Shown here in pieces: positions 1 to 11,215 of a stretch of DNA of 64,000 nucleotides. The notes beneath the pieces were generated by a model, which was given only the letters and a program-made list of their open reading frames with translations, had not been told where the DNA came from and made no database searches. The position numbers and the translations under genes are program-made. The stretch's first letter is position 1; the number at the start of each line of letters is the position of its first letter. Source of the stretch: Purshia tridentata. Its lineage: Eukaryota > Streptophyta > Magnoliopsida > Rosales > Rosaceae. The stretch lies in NCBI GenBank assembly GCA_003254885.1, contig QANT01005716.1, positions 1 to 64,000 of the forward strand, given 5' to 3'.

Positions 1-796
1 TTTTTTTTTTTTTCTCAATAGTCAGTGCCATTGTGGTTACTAACCCTTACCTACATGTTGAGTAAGCAAAGTCGATGCACTCACTTTCGCACAAAGATTC
101 TCGCTTTTTCTCAGTGACTTGAAACCCCAAAAATCCCTTCAGCACCTTCAATCAAAGAAATAATCGAATCCAACCCACTCAACCCTAGATCTCATGCACA
201 AGAGATGATGGAATCATATGGGTCTTTTTTGTGTTTCAATTCAAAAATGATTTCTAGGTTTTTAATTTGTTAAAGTTTTGATCTTTATATTTCAATTCGC
301 AAGCAAAATGACCTAATTATCCCTGATTAAATGTCACGCGGTTGACACGTAGTGGACTTTTAACATCTGTTATGACAGAAGTAACATTTTGTCCTGATTT
401 AGTACACATCAAAAGTATATATCTTCAACTAAGACAATTTAAAATGTGTATCCTAAACTAAGATTACCCAAAAGTATATGTTCTTTTTAAATAATTAACC
501 CTTGGTTAGGTCTCACCACAAATCCAAAGGCCCAAAGCCCGCCTGACCTATGGGACCCGAAGCTCAATTAGGCCAATAGATTGGTTGGGCTGAACTTGAG
601 CCATCCCCTTGAAGCTGAAGGCTGCAAGGAAGCTCGGTCCGAAGCCCAGAAATTGGCTCAAATTAGGCCCAAATTTTAATTCCTATAACAAATTATATAA
701 TTATATATGACTTATAATTACATATTACATACATATAATATACTTACATATCAATTGCAAAATAATTTATATTTTATATGTATTATGTAATCTATT
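1..796. other. AT-rich flank without a gene
   Basis: The window opens with a 13-base T run. No coding region is recognisable here. Positions about 510-670 form a GC-richer patch full of GGCCC/GCCCGAAG words, followed by an AT-rich patch (about 690-790). A patch of similar composition lies at 31555-31740, so this may be a dispersed repeat, but I cannot assign a family. Confidence 0.5.
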
Positions 797-1206
797 AATC
801 AATTACCTGGAAAATTTGAAACCCAGTTACTCTTAAATTAGTCAATTACTCAATTGAACGTTGAAACCCCAATTAGATCAATTAAAACCTCAATTACCCA
901 ATTGAAACCCCAATTATACTAAATACTAGTGACTTAATTAGTAAATTACTCAATTGAAAGTTGAGTCCCCTCTTACTCCTAAATTAGTCAATTACCCAAC
1001 TGAAACCCCAGTTAGGCAATTTCTCCTACATTAGTCAATTACTCAATTGAAACCCCAATTAGAGTAAATACTAATGACTTAATTAGTTAATTACCCAATT
1101 GAAAGTTGAAACCCCTATTACTCCTAAATTATCCAATTACCCAATTACCCAATTGAAACACCAGTTAGTCAAGTACTCCTAATTAGTCAAGTACCCAATT
1201 AAAACC
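797..1206. repeat. CAATTG-rich degenerate minisatellite
   Basis: The stretch is built from variants of CCCAATTGAAACC and TTAGTCAATTAC. A higher-order period of about 145 bp is visible: the block containing CCAATTATACTAAATACTAG near 910 returns as CCAATTAGAGTAAATACTAA near 1055. Reverse-complement versions of the same words occur at about 32150-32350. There is no coding potential. The array ends where the LTR-family block begins. Confidence 0.6.
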
Positions 1207-2930
1207 TATTGTAACACAAAAATCTCCAAGGATCTGAAACCTTGATTACGATAGGTCCTATGAACAATGAAAAACCTTTGGAGGTAAGATGACACCGGTG
1301 TGGTGTCGGCCAAAGACTCTCCGACGATCAAGTTAGTAAACAAGATCGCTAAATTCTCAAAGCAGTGACTTAGAGCTTAATGGACCGTGAGTCGCTTAAT
1401 GGAGAGTGGCGCGAAAAGGGTTGTGTGGTGTTCACCCCGCCATTTGCGTTGAACTTCATACCTGGAACTCGAAGAGGTACCCGCTGGATTGGTGACACTG
1501 GACCGATCCGACGACTCCTCTCAACAGGCACAATAGGTGCATGACCCAAGGATTGTTCGTTTCTTCCTTGAGGGCTCCTTGTGGGATTGCGAGGGGACCC
1601 ATGTGAGTGTTTTCTCATCCTTTCTTTTTGTTTCTCTGGGCAAGTTAGTTGAACTCTTCCTCCGATGCTCCACACAAGGGTCCTTCTACCTTCACTGTGA
1701 GCTCGATAAGGAGCCCGTCTGCGAGGTCCATAGCAGCCAACCCTTAGTGCTGCGTTCATCTCCTCCATTTTGCGCCACATGGCCTCAAAAGCCACACTGG
1801 TTTGATCTTCCACGCGACGCAATGGAACCTGATATTCCTCCACCTGTCGGCGGAGGGCCGTTTTGCTATCATATCAGTGGTGTGGACCTCCACATTCTCT
1901 TGCCCCCGACTGTTTTGTTGAACGATAGGGGCAGCAGTTGTCGACGCGATAGGGTGCCCATTTGTAGTTGCACCCATAGTCACCTCTTCCGCCATATATC
2001 TTAAAAAAATGAGTAAGAAAATTCCAAAAGCAAAATTCGAAAACGAAAAGTTCTTGATTTCGCTCTCAATGAAAAGCACCAATTGTTGTAACAAAAAAAT
2101 CTCCAAGGATCTGAAACCTTGACGACGATAAGTCCTATGAACAATGAAAAACCTTCGGAGGTAAGATGACACCGGTGTGGTGTCGGCCAAAGATTCTCCG
2201 ACGGTCAAGTTAGTAAACAAGATCGCTAAATTCTTAAAGCAGTGACTTAGAGCTTAACAGTTAATTACCTTGGAATGATAGTATGAGAGCGCTTATATAG
2301 AGGATGAACTAATCCTCATGGCCTTAGGATTGTAAGTTTATTAAACTTGTAATCACCAGGAAGTATAATCCATATTGGATTGAACTCCTATACTTGAATC
2401 CTTGTTTGGAGAGGATTCAAGTCATTTAATTTGTATAGGAGTTGGTTTCCCAATTCTTTTAGGAGTTCTTAGATCCTAACTATCATGAGAATACTTTCTT
2501 TAGTTAGTTTAGGATACATCCGCCCATTCTTGGCGCCATTCCGGACCTACTTGCGGGTCCTAAGAGTCTCCCCGAGGGTATCCGGCCTCTTTGGCACATT
2601 TTCCTGGACCCATTGTTGGGTCTGTATGCATTCGGCCTCTTTGGGTTGTTATGTGGGTGATGACCCCGTACCCTATGTATAATGGGTCCTTAAATTCCTT
2701 GCATGCTTTATACCTCCTGTCCCTTTTAATGTTATTGGAGAATGTCCATAACTTATATAGGTCTCTCAAAACATAGGTTGCATTCTTCTAACACCATAGG
2801 TCCTATATTTCTATGCCTTTTCCAATGGACCTATGAGAATGGATAAGTCCCTTCATTTTTCCATGAGAATGGATCGATCCCATGCTAGAATAAACCATGG
2901 TCCTATATTAGAATATTTCATGGTCCCACA
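1207..2930 (-). mobile_element. Partial copy of gag-only LTR family (fossil)
   Basis: This is a minus-strand partial copy of the LTR family that fills 1.2-15.2 kb. Its parts are an LTR piece (1207-1371), a 5' leader and Gag-coding fragment (1372-2083) and a whole-length LTR (2084-2930). The Gag fragment matches the N-terminal part of the copies at 3.9-5.3 and 12.8-14.2 kb, including the MAEEVTMGATTNGHP start. It is broken and incomplete. The right LTR is followed by the stretch that normally precedes a 3' LTR, so this LTR may once have been shared by two tandem copies. Confidence 0.75.
2084..2930 (-). repeat. LTR, about 847 bp, minus orientation
   Basis: It begins TGTTGTAACA and ends TGGTCCCACA, so both ends carry the TG...CA form of LTRs. 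Next to the left end lies the family's 5' leader (GAGAGCG...TTGGTG type). Next to the right end lies the purine-tract complement ATTGCCCCCAAAA. It resembles the plus-oriented LTR at 2995-3840 at roughly nine bases in ten by eye. Confidence 0.8.
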
Positions 2931-2994
2931 ATTGCCCCCAAAATATATCTCTTGAAGATCTTTCGAAAGGGATGTATTTTTTTTAATAGGACCC
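2931..2994. other. 64-bp spacer between two inverted LTRs
   Basis: This is the family's pre-3'-LTR stretch in minus orientation: the ATTGCCCCC purine-tract complement and then GAAGATCTTTCGAAAGGGATG. It separates a minus-oriented LTR from a plus-oriented one, so about 850-bp arms flank a 64-bp loop. The plus element appears to have inserted at the GGACCC at the right edge. Confidence 0.7.
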
Positions 2995-3840
2995 TGTGGG
3001 ACCATGAAATATTCTAATATAGGACCATGGTTTATTCTAGCATGGGACCTATCCATTCTCATGGAAAAAGGAAGGGACCTAACTATTCTCATAGGTCCAT
3101 TGGAAAATGCATAGAAATATAGGACCTATGGTGTTAGAAGAACACAACCTATGTTTCGAGAGACCTATATAAGTTATGGACATTCTCCAATAACATGCAA
3201 AGGGACCGAAGGTATAAAGCATGCAAGGAATTCAAGGACCCATTATACATGGGGCATGGGGCCATCACCCACATAACCACCCAAAGGGGCCGAATGCGTA
3301 CGGACCCGCCAATGGGTCCAGGAAAATGGGCCAAAGAGGCCGGATACCTCCAGGGAGACTCTTAGGACCTGCGGATAGGTCCGGAATGGCGCCAAGAATG
3401 GGCGGACGTATCCTAAACTAACTAAAGAAGGTATTCTCATGATAATTAGGATCTAAGAACTCCTAAAAGAATGGGGAAACCAACTCCCATACGAATTAAA
3501 TGGCTTGAATCCTCTCCAAACAAGGATTCAAGTATAGAAGTTCAATCCAATATGGATTATACTTCCCGGTGATTACAAGTTTAATAAGCTTACAATCCTA
3601 AGGCCATGAGGATTAATTCATCCTCTATATAAACGCTCTCATACCATCATTCCCAGGTAATTAACTCTTAAGCTCTAAGTCATTGCTTTGAGAATTTAGC
3701 GATCTTGTTTACTAACTTGATCGTCGGAGAGCCTTTAGCCGACACCACATCGGTGTCACCTTACCTCCGAAGGTTTTCCATTGTTCACAGGACCTATCGT
3801 CGTCAAGGTTTTGGATCCTTGGAGATTTCGTGTTACAACA
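2995..3840 (+). repeat. 5' LTR, 846 bp
   Basis: It starts TGTGGGACCATGAAAT and ends CGTGTTACAACA. A strong TATA-like motif (CTATATAAACGC, about 3625-3636) lies about 200 bp before the end and probably marks the U3/R boundary region. The internal leader ATTGGTG...CATTGAGAGCG follows directly. The same 846-bp length is found for the minus-oriented LTR at 8709-9554. Confidence 0.85.
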
Positions 3841-3928
3841 ATTGGTGATTTCATTGAGAGCGAAATCAAGAACTTCTCGTTTTCGGATTTTGCTTTTGGA
3901 ATTTTCTTGCTTACTTTTTCCAAGATAT

Positions 3929-5317
3929 ATGGCGGAAGAGGTGACTATGGGTGCAACTACAAATGGGCACCCTATGGCGTCAACAGCTGCTGCCCCTATT
4001 GTTCAACAAAACAGCCGGGGGCAAGAGAATGTAAAGGTTCGCACCACTAATGATAGCGAAACGGCCCTCCGCCGATAGGTGGAGGAATATCAGGTTGCAT
4101 TGCGTCGCGTGGAAGATCAAACCCGCATGGCTCTTGAGGCCATGCGGCGCGAAATAGAGGAGATGAACGCGGCACTAAGGGTTGGCTACTATGGACCTCG
4201 CAAACGGGCTCCTCGTCGAGCTCATAGTGAGCACAGAAGGATCCCTATGCGGAGCATGGGAGAAAGAGTTCGACTAACTCGCCTAGAGAAACAAAAAGAA
4301 AGGATGAGGAAACACTCACATGGGTCCCCTCGCAATCCCGCAAGGGACTCTAATCTCCAAGCAAGGAACCCTCCAGGAATAAACGAACAATCCTTGGGTC
4401 ATGCACCTATTGTGCCTGCTGAGAGGAGCCGTCGGACTTGTCTAGTGTCACCAATCCAGGGGTTACCTCTTTGAGTTCCAGGTATGAAGTTCAACGCAAA
4501 TGGCGGGGTGAACACAACACAGCCCTTTTGGCACCACTCTCCACTAAGCGGCTCATGGTCCCATCTCGACTCTTACTCTTATTCGACTGATGCTTCTAGT
4601 GGACCCTCTAGCAATATGCGCCGCTCTGAGAGCTTGGTAAGCCACCGTGCTGTGGAGCGGATGCTTAACCAACAAATGGAGCAATTCCGAGTGGATTGGG
4701 AAGATCCCCACGAGGAATGTTTGGAAAGCTAAATTCTTCGTGTGAATGAATCCCCTCTTACAAATGATATTCTTAGGGTGCAGGCTCCGGAGCATTTTGC
4801 TATGCTAAGGTTCGAATGTTTCAAAGGGGACTCGGACCCAATGAGTCACATACGGATGTATCGAAACTTGATGGCGCCCTATGATGACAATAGTGCCTGG
4901 ATGTGCCGGATCTTTCCCTCAAGTCTGAAGGGTTTAGCGTTAACTTGGTATCGTTCTCTACCACCTCAATCAATCACTAGTTTTGTCGACTTATGCTCCT
5001 CATTAGTAAGGCACTATTCCGCTTATCGGGATATTAAGAAAGATACGGATCATCTCTTCACTTTTAAGCAAGGGGAAGACGAATCCCTCCGAGACTTTGT
5101 GAAGCGCTTTAAGTTCGAGGTCGCAAAAATAGATAAATGTAACGACAATATGGCAGCTGTAGCCTTTCGACAATCCCTCCCGGTGGATTCTGCCTTGTAT
5201 GAGTCATTAATAAAGAAAAGAGCATTGACGCTCCCACAAACTTTGATGGTGGCTGAAAAGTATATCCGGTGGGATGATGAACAACATGGGTCTTCACCCA
5301 AACGACGTAGAATGTGA
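3929..5317 (+). pseudogene. Retrotransposon Gag region, plus copy (fossil)
   Basis: The reading starts MAEEVTMGATTNGHP, shortly after the LTR. An Arg/Glu-rich helical stretch follows, with VEEYQVALRR and MRREIEEMNAALRVGYYGPR. The retrotransposon Gag domain (PF03732 type) comes next, recognisable by FKGDSDPMSHIRMYRN, the W-Y-L core in LTWYRSLPPQSITSF and the RDFVKRFKFEVAKI helix. No CCHC zinc knuckle is visible before the end at SPKRRRM. The region is broken in about three places. It matches the minus copy at 12795-14182 closely. Confidence 0.8.
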
Positions 5318-6149
5318 GTCTCACTTGAAGGTTATAGCGTATGGGTCTTCACCCGAACAAGTCCAAATATGGGGCCTCACCCAAGTGACAACGCATGGTT
5401 GAAACATCCAACCAACATGGAAGTAGGGGTCCTCACCCCAAAAGCATGAAGAACAAGGGTCTTCACCCTCAAAGTGTGAAATATTGGTTCTTGTACCAAA
5501 AATGTGGGGCACCGGTCCGCATCTTATATAACATCGGCAGTATAGTTCGCCAATCCACATCATGACGGTGAAAATGAATGGTCCTCACCTAAGGATGAAG
5601 CGAGGTTTAAGACATCTACTCTAGGCTAGCACCATTAAATTGTAATGTGAACCCCGTCGAAATTTCATTAGCAAGGCATGGGTAAATCACTCTACATGAA
5701 TGTAACATAGGTCCTGGCCTATACTTCAAAATTTGCAACGTGAAGTCTCACTAATACAAGAGCGTTGCTTCACTCTACATACAAGTAACATGAGGCCTCG
5801 TCCCATACTACAAAAATGTAACATAAGCCCTGACCAATTTATTTATTGTATCATAGTTTTACCAACTATATTGCATTAGGTCTTAGCTTGTAAACAAATT
5901 CGGTTGTTTCATTTTGCCTAGTGCTTGCTTGTAGATCCACATGGGGCAAGTGGAGGCTAGCTGGATACACAAATTCATGGTACCATGGTATCTTAGTCCA
6001 TACTACATCTAAAAGTTTCTCCGAACGCCCCATAGGTCCAATACCTCTTATGCGCAATAAGACCTAGAAGGTCTGGTATTCCCTCCAACATCATCATTCT
6101 ACTATATTTACTTTATACAAGTTAAATGTGCAAAAGTAGAAAAGCACCG
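5318..6149 (+). other. Non-coding 3' part of the plus LTR element
   Basis: No coding potential is recognised. The text is rich in words like GGGTCTTCACCC and GGTCCTCACC that recur every 40-50 bp, so it is itself a worn tandem-like stretch. The same sequence in reverse is present at about 12110-12790 in the minus copy. Confidence 0.6.
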
Positions 6150-6295
6150 CAAGCATGGGACCTATCCATTCTCATGGAAAGATTATAGGTCCTATCTATT
6201 CTCATGGAAAGATTATAGGTCCTATCCATTCTCATGGAAATATTATGGGTCCTATCCACTCTCATGGAAAAAGGAAAGGACCTAACCATTTCATG
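6150..6295 (+). repeat. 31-bp tandem repeat, four copies
   Basis: Four direct copies of a unit reading roughly TCCTATCCATTCTCATGG plus AAAGATTATAGG lie head to tail. The same array in reverse is at about 11365-11500 in the minus copy. A related 30-bp unit is repeated inside the LTR at 14271-15176 and accounts for its extra 60 bp. Confidence 0.75.
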
Positions 6296-6399
6296 GGTCC
6301 AAATATTGAGAAAAAGTAAAGTGCAAATGCAAAGTAATAAAGGGTCCAAACAAAAGCAAGAGCTTGAAGGCAAAGTCTCAAGAGGAATTAAAGAAGATC

Positions 6400-6960
6400 A
6401 AGACTCCAATTGACCCTTCGACTCGGACCCAAGGGAGTGGACCCATAGGTCAAATATCTCCAATGAATAAGTGAGTGGAGCCATAGGTCCGGTATCTCCA
6501 ATGAAGAAGGGAGTGGACTCATAGGTTCGATATCTCCAATGAATAAGGGAATGGACTCATAGGTCCGATACCTTCCATGAATAAGGGAGCGAACCAATAG
6601 GTCCGTTACCTCTAATGAATAAGGGAGTGGACCTATAGGTCTGGTACCTTCCATGAACAAAGGAGCGGACCCATAGGTTCGATACATCCAATGAATAAGG
6701 GAGCGGACCCATAGGTCCAGTACCTCCAATGGATAAGGGAGCGGACCCATAGGTCCGGTACCTTCCATGAATAAAAGAGTGGACCCTTAGATCCCATACA
6801 TCTAATGAATAAGGGAGTGAACCCATAAGTCTGGTACCTTCCATGAACAAGGGAGCGGACCCATAGATGCGTACCTCCAAGGGAGCGGACCCATAAGTCT
6901 GGTACCTCCTATGACTTCCATGAACAAAGGAGTGGACCCCTAGGTCCAAAACCTCCTATG
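6400..6960 (+). repeat. 38-bp tandem array in plus LTR element
   Basis: About 14 worn copies of a roughly 38-bp unit are present, each with the dyad GGACC-TATG-GGTCC or a variant and the words CTCCAATGAATAAGGGAG. It lies between the Gag region and the 3' LTR. In the minus copy the same unit has expanded into the regular 114-bp array at 9850-11215. Confidence 0.8.
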
Positions 6961-7256
6961 AACAAATAAACGGATCATTGTGGTCATATGCTTCCGATGT
7001 TATCATCTCAATGTGTTTACTCCATACAATTCAAGCAAACAAGGATAAAGTCTTAAATGTGTACAAGAATGAAGGGTACGAACCTTATGCATTACAATGT
7101 GCCAAGGAATAACTAAAAGGTAAAGGAAGAAGAAAATAAAAGAAGTCGGACCTATTATGCATGTGGGCCGGTAGCGAGATGGAAGATTGGTAGGGTCCTA
7201 TAAAAAAAAATACATCCCTTTCGAAAGATCTTCAAGAGATATATTTTGGGGGCAAT
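6961..7256 (+). other. Pre-LTR stretch and purine tract
   Basis: This non-coding sequence ends in CTTCAAGAGATATATTTTGGGGGCAATT just before the 3' LTR. The G-rich run is the likely plus-strand priming tract. The mirror copy is at 9555-9850. Confidence 0.65.
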
Positions 7257-7589
7257 TGTGGGACCATGAAATATTCTAATATAGGACCATGGTTTATTCT
7301 AGCATGGGACCTATCCATTCTCATGGAAAAAGGAAGGGACCTAACTATTCTCATAGGTCTATTGGAAAATGCATAGAAATATAGGACCTATGGTGTTAGA
7401 AGAACACAACCTATGTTTTGAGAGACCTATATAAGTTATGGACATTCTCCAATAACATGCAAAGGGACCGAAGGTATAAAGCATGCAAGGAATTCAAGGA
7501 CCCATTATACATGGGGCATGGGGCCATCACCCACATAACCACCCAAAGGGGCCGAATGCGTACGGACCCGCCAATGGGTCCAGGAAAAT

Positions 7590-7590
7590 N
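7590..7590. other. Single N at an orientation switch
   Basis: The base is N. To its left the LTR reads in plus orientation (7257-7589). To its right LTR sequence reads in minus orientation (CTCTCCGACGGTCAAG...). The switch falls on the unknown base, so this is probably an assembly join rather than a biological junction. Confidence 0.8.
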
Positions 7591-8708
7591 GGCCAAAGGC
7601 TCTCCGACGGTCAAGTTAGTAAACAAGATCGCTATATTCTCAAAGCAAGGGCTTAGAGCTTAAGAGTTAATTACCTTTGTGATCTTGTGAGAGCATGTAT
7701 TTATAGTGAATGTGCTAATCCTTATGGCCTTAGGATTGTAAGTCTAGTAAACTTGTAATCACCGGGAAGTGTAATCCTTATTGGATTGAACTTCTGTGTT
7801 TGAATCCTCATTTGGAAAGGATTTAAGTTCCTTGTATTTGATGGGTCTGAGGAGTGTGGTGCGACATAGCTCCGAAATTCTTGTTTTGGATACCTCCGCG
7901 CGGATTGGGCATGCACTGGAGGTATCCTCGTTCTATGGTACCCGTTCGGGGTTGAGGTGGACCTATGGGTCCGGTGCGTGCTTAACTTTGGACCCCTCCG
8001 ACCTTCTGAGGTGTGGGTACGGATACCTCCCAGTTGTTGAGTGGTTGATGGGTCCAATGTCCTGGGTGTAGTACTATCTTTTATAAGGGTCCCCATCCCG
8101 TTGCCATGGGTACAGGTCCTATTTCATTTCCATGGCTATGGGTCCTAACATGGAGGGTAAGTCAATAGGTCCCATGATAGTGTTTAATTATGGTCCCACA
8201 ATTGCCCCCAAAATTCATCCATCGCACCGATGTGAGGGAGGATGTATTTTTGTTACACTTTGGACTTCTCCATGGGTTGTGTGTCAAGGGTCCATGAATT
8301 GCTCATGGCATCGAGAATTTCTTCTTGAGTGTACATAAGTCCACAAGTTTTGGGTCCCCATGTATTTGAGAAATTGCAAGGGCCTTGGGTCCAAAAATTT
8401 GCAAGGATCCACGGGTTCGAAAATTTGCAAAGACCATGGGTCCGAAAATTCTCATGTACCGTAGGTCCGGAAGTTTGTTCGGACCAAAACTTGTAAGGAT
8501 TGTAATGGTCCGAAAATTAGTAAGGTTTCCATGGGTCCGAAATTTATAAGGGTCCATGGGTCCGAATTTTGCATGAACCATGGGTCCGAAAATTGCTAAG
8601 GTTCCCATGGGTCTGAAATTTATAAGGGTCCATGGGTCCGAATTTTGCATGAAACATGGGTCCGAAAATTGCTAAGGTTTCCATGGGTCCGAAAATTACT
8701 AAGGTTCC
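7591..8708 (-). mobile_element. Partial copy of a diverged LTR subfamily (fossil)
   Basis: Minus-oriented LTR sequence (7591-8200) ends ATGGTCCCACA and is followed by the ATTGCCCCCAAAA purine-tract complement. Its right half differs clearly from the 846-bp LTRs, so it is a second subfamily. Positions 8201-8708 are the matching non-coding 3' stretch. It contains its own tandem repeat of about 28 bp with the core CATGGGTCCGAAAATT. No Gag part is present. The piece is bounded on the right by the LTR at 8709. Confidence 0.7.
8340..8708. repeat. About 28-bp tandem repeat, GGGTCCGAAAATT core
   Basis: Roughly a dozen direct copies of a 26-30 bp unit carry the core CATGGGTCCGAAAATTGC. It occupies the same place (before a 3' LTR) as the 38-bp arrays of the neighbouring copies but has a different unit. 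Confidence 0.7.
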
Positions 8709-9554
8709 TGTTGTAACACAAAATCTCCAAGGGTCCGAAACCTTGACGACGATAGGTCCTGTGAACAATGAAAAACCTTCGGAGGTAAGGTGACACCGGT
8801 GTGATGTCGGCCAAAGGCTCTCCGACGGTCAAGTTAGTAAACAAGATCGCTATATTCTCAAAGCAAGGACTTAGAGCTTAAGAGTTAATTACCTTGGAAT
8901 GATTGTATGAGAGCGTTTATATAGAGGATGAACTAATCCTCATGGCCTTAGGATTGTAAGTTTATTAAACTTGTAATCACCGGGAAGTATAATTCATATT
9001 GGATTGAACTTCTATACTTGAATCCTTGTTTGGAGAGGATTCAAGCCATTTAATTCGTATGGGAGTTGGTTTCCCCATTCTTTTAGGAGTTCTTAGATCC
9101 TAATTATCATGAGAATACCTTCTTTAGTTAGTTTAGGATACGTCCGCCCATTCTTGGCGCCATTCCGGACCTATCCGCAGGTCCTAAGAGTCTCCCTGGA
9201 GGTATCCGGCCTCTTTGGCCCATTTTCCTGGACCCATTGGCGGGTCCGTACGCATTCGGCCCCTTTGGGTGGTTATGTGGGTGATGGCCCCATGCCCCAT
9301 GTATAATGGGTCCTTGAATTCCTTGCATACTTTATACCTTCGGTCCCTTTGCATGTTATTGGAGAATGCCCATAACTTATATAGGTCTCTCAAAACATAG
9401 GTTGTATTCTTCTAACACCATAGGTCCTATATTTCTATGCATTTTCCAATGGACCTATGAGAATAGTTAGGTCCCTTCCTTTTTCCATGAGAATGGATAG
9501 GTCCCATGCTAGAATAAACCATGGTCCTATATTAGAATATTTCATGGTCCCACA
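8709..9554 (-). repeat. 3' LTR of the minus copy, 846 bp
   Basis: It begins TGTTGTAACACAAAATC and ends TTTCATGGTCCCACA. It has the same length as the LTR at 2995-3840 and is nearly identical to it in the parts I compared, so the two copies belong to one recently active subfamily. Confidence 0.85.
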
Positions 9555-9849
9555 ATTGCTCCCAAAATATATCTCTTGAAGATCTTTCGAAAGGGATGTA
9601 TTTTTTTTTTAATAGGACCCCACTAATCTTCCATCTCGCTACCAGCCCATGTGCATAATAGGTCCGACTTCTTTTATTTTCTTCTTCCTTTACCTTTTAG
9701 TTATTCCTTGGCACATTGTTATGCATACGGTTCGTACCATTCATTCTTGTACACATTTAAGACTTTATCCTCGTTTGCTTGAATTGTATGGAGTAAACAC
9801 ATTGAGATGATAACATCGGAAGTATATGACCACAATGATCCGTTTATTT

Positions 9850-11215
9850 GTTCATAGGAGGTTTTGGACCTATGGGTCCACTCCTTTGTTCATGGAAGTC
9901 ATAGGAGGTACCGGACTTATGGGTCCGCTCCCTTGGAGGTACGCATCTATGGGTCCGCTCCCTGGTTCATTGGATGTATCGGACCTAAGGGTCCGCTCCC
10001 TTGTTCATGGAAGGTACCGAACTTATGGGTCCACTCCCTTATTCATTGGATGTATCGGATCTAAGGGTCCGCTCCTTTATCCATGGAAGGTACCGAACTT
10101 ATGGGTCCACTCCCTTATTCATTGGATGTATCGGACCTAAGGGTCCGCTCCTTTATTCATGGAAGGTACCGGACCTATGGGTCCGCTCCTTTATCCATTG
10201 GAGGTACCGAACCTATGGGTCCGCTCCCTTATTCATTGGATGTATCGAACCTATGGGTTCGCTCCTTTGTTCATGGAAGGTACCGGACCTATGGGTCCGC
10301 TCCTTTATCCATTGGAGGTACCGAACCTATGGGTCCGCTCCCTTATTCATTGGATGTATCGAACCTATGGGTTCGCTCCTTTGTTCATGGAAGGTACCGG
10401 ACCTATGGGTCCGCTCCTTTATCCATTGGAGGTACCGAACCTATGGGTCCGCTCCCTTATTCATTGGATGTATCGAACCTATGGGTTCGCTCCTTTGTTC
10501 ATGGAAGGTACCGGACCTATGGGTCCGCTCCTTTATCCATTGGAGGTACCGAACCTATGGGTCCGCTCCCTTATTCATTGGATGTATCGAACCTATGGGT
10601 TCGCTCCTTTGTTCATGGAAGGTACCGGACCTATGGGTCCGCTCCTTTATCCATTGGAGGTACCGAACCTATGGGTCCGCTCCCTTATTCATTGGATGTA
10701 TCGAACCTATGGGTTCGCTCCTTTGTTCATGGAAGGTACCGGACCTATGGGTCCGCTCCTTTATCCATTGGAGGTACCGAACCTATGGGTCCGCTCCCTT
10801 ATTCATTGGATGTATCGAACCTATGGGTTCGCTCCTTTGTTCATGGAAGGTACCGGACCTATGGGTCCGCTCCTTTATCCATTGGAGGTACCGAACCTAT
10901 GGGTCCGCTCCCTTATTCATTGGATGTATCGAACCTATGGGTTCGCTCCTTTGTTCATGGAAGGTACCGGACCTATGGGTCCACTCTTTTATCCATTGGA
11001 GGTATCGAACCTATGGGTCCGTTCCCTTATTCATTGGATGTATCGAACCTATGGGTTCGCTCTTTTGTTCATGGAAGGTATCGGACCTATGGGTCCACTC
11101 TTTTATCCATTGGAGGTACCGAACCTATGGGTCCGCTCCCTTATTCATTGGATGTATCGAACCTATGGGTTCGCTCTTTTGTTCATGGAAGATATTGGAC
11201 CTATGGGTCCACTCC
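9850..11215. repeat. 38-bp / 114-bp tandem array, open in three frames
   Basis: The basic unit is 38 bp with the dyad CGGACCTATGGGTCCG. Three slightly different units form a 114-bp higher-order repeat. Starts of the 114-bp unit (GGAAGGTACCGG) are at 10161, 10275, 10389, 10503, 10617, 10731 and 10845, and these seven copies look identical. Copies before and after are more worn. Because 114 is divisible by 3 and the unit has no stop in any forward frame, three overlapping open frames of 370-416 codons arise. They are by-products and not genes. The place just before the 3' LTR is known in plant Ty3 Tat/Ogre-type elements as a source of new satellites. Confidence 0.9.

Larger units (their letters stand above)
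2995..7589 (+). mobile_element. Gag-only LTR retrotransposon, plus copy (fossil)
   Basis: Parts: 5' LTR 2995-3840, leader, Gag region 3929-5317, a long non-coding 3' stretch with tandem repeats (6150-6960), a purine tract (GGGGGCAATT, about 7247-7256) and the first 333 bp of the 3' LTR (7257-7589). The 3' LTR is cut by the N at 7590. No protease, reverse transcriptase, RNase H or integrase reading is visible anywhere inside. It therefore fits the non-autonomous class described as terminal-repeat elements with a GAG domain (TR-GAG). The Gag style (FKGDSDP...HIRMYRNLM) is that of Ty3-type elements. The overlapping parts of the two LTRs differ at about 2 of 333 bases by eye, which suggests an insertion well under a million years old. 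The Gag region is broken in a few places. Confidence 0.8.

Noticed and set aside
2853-3092. 79-codon frame across the spacer between inverted LTRs
   Set aside because: It is an inverted-repeat artefact spanning two LTR ends.
9850-11215. CRISPR-like array
   Set aside because: The repeats are contiguous with no unique spacers, in a plant nuclear context.
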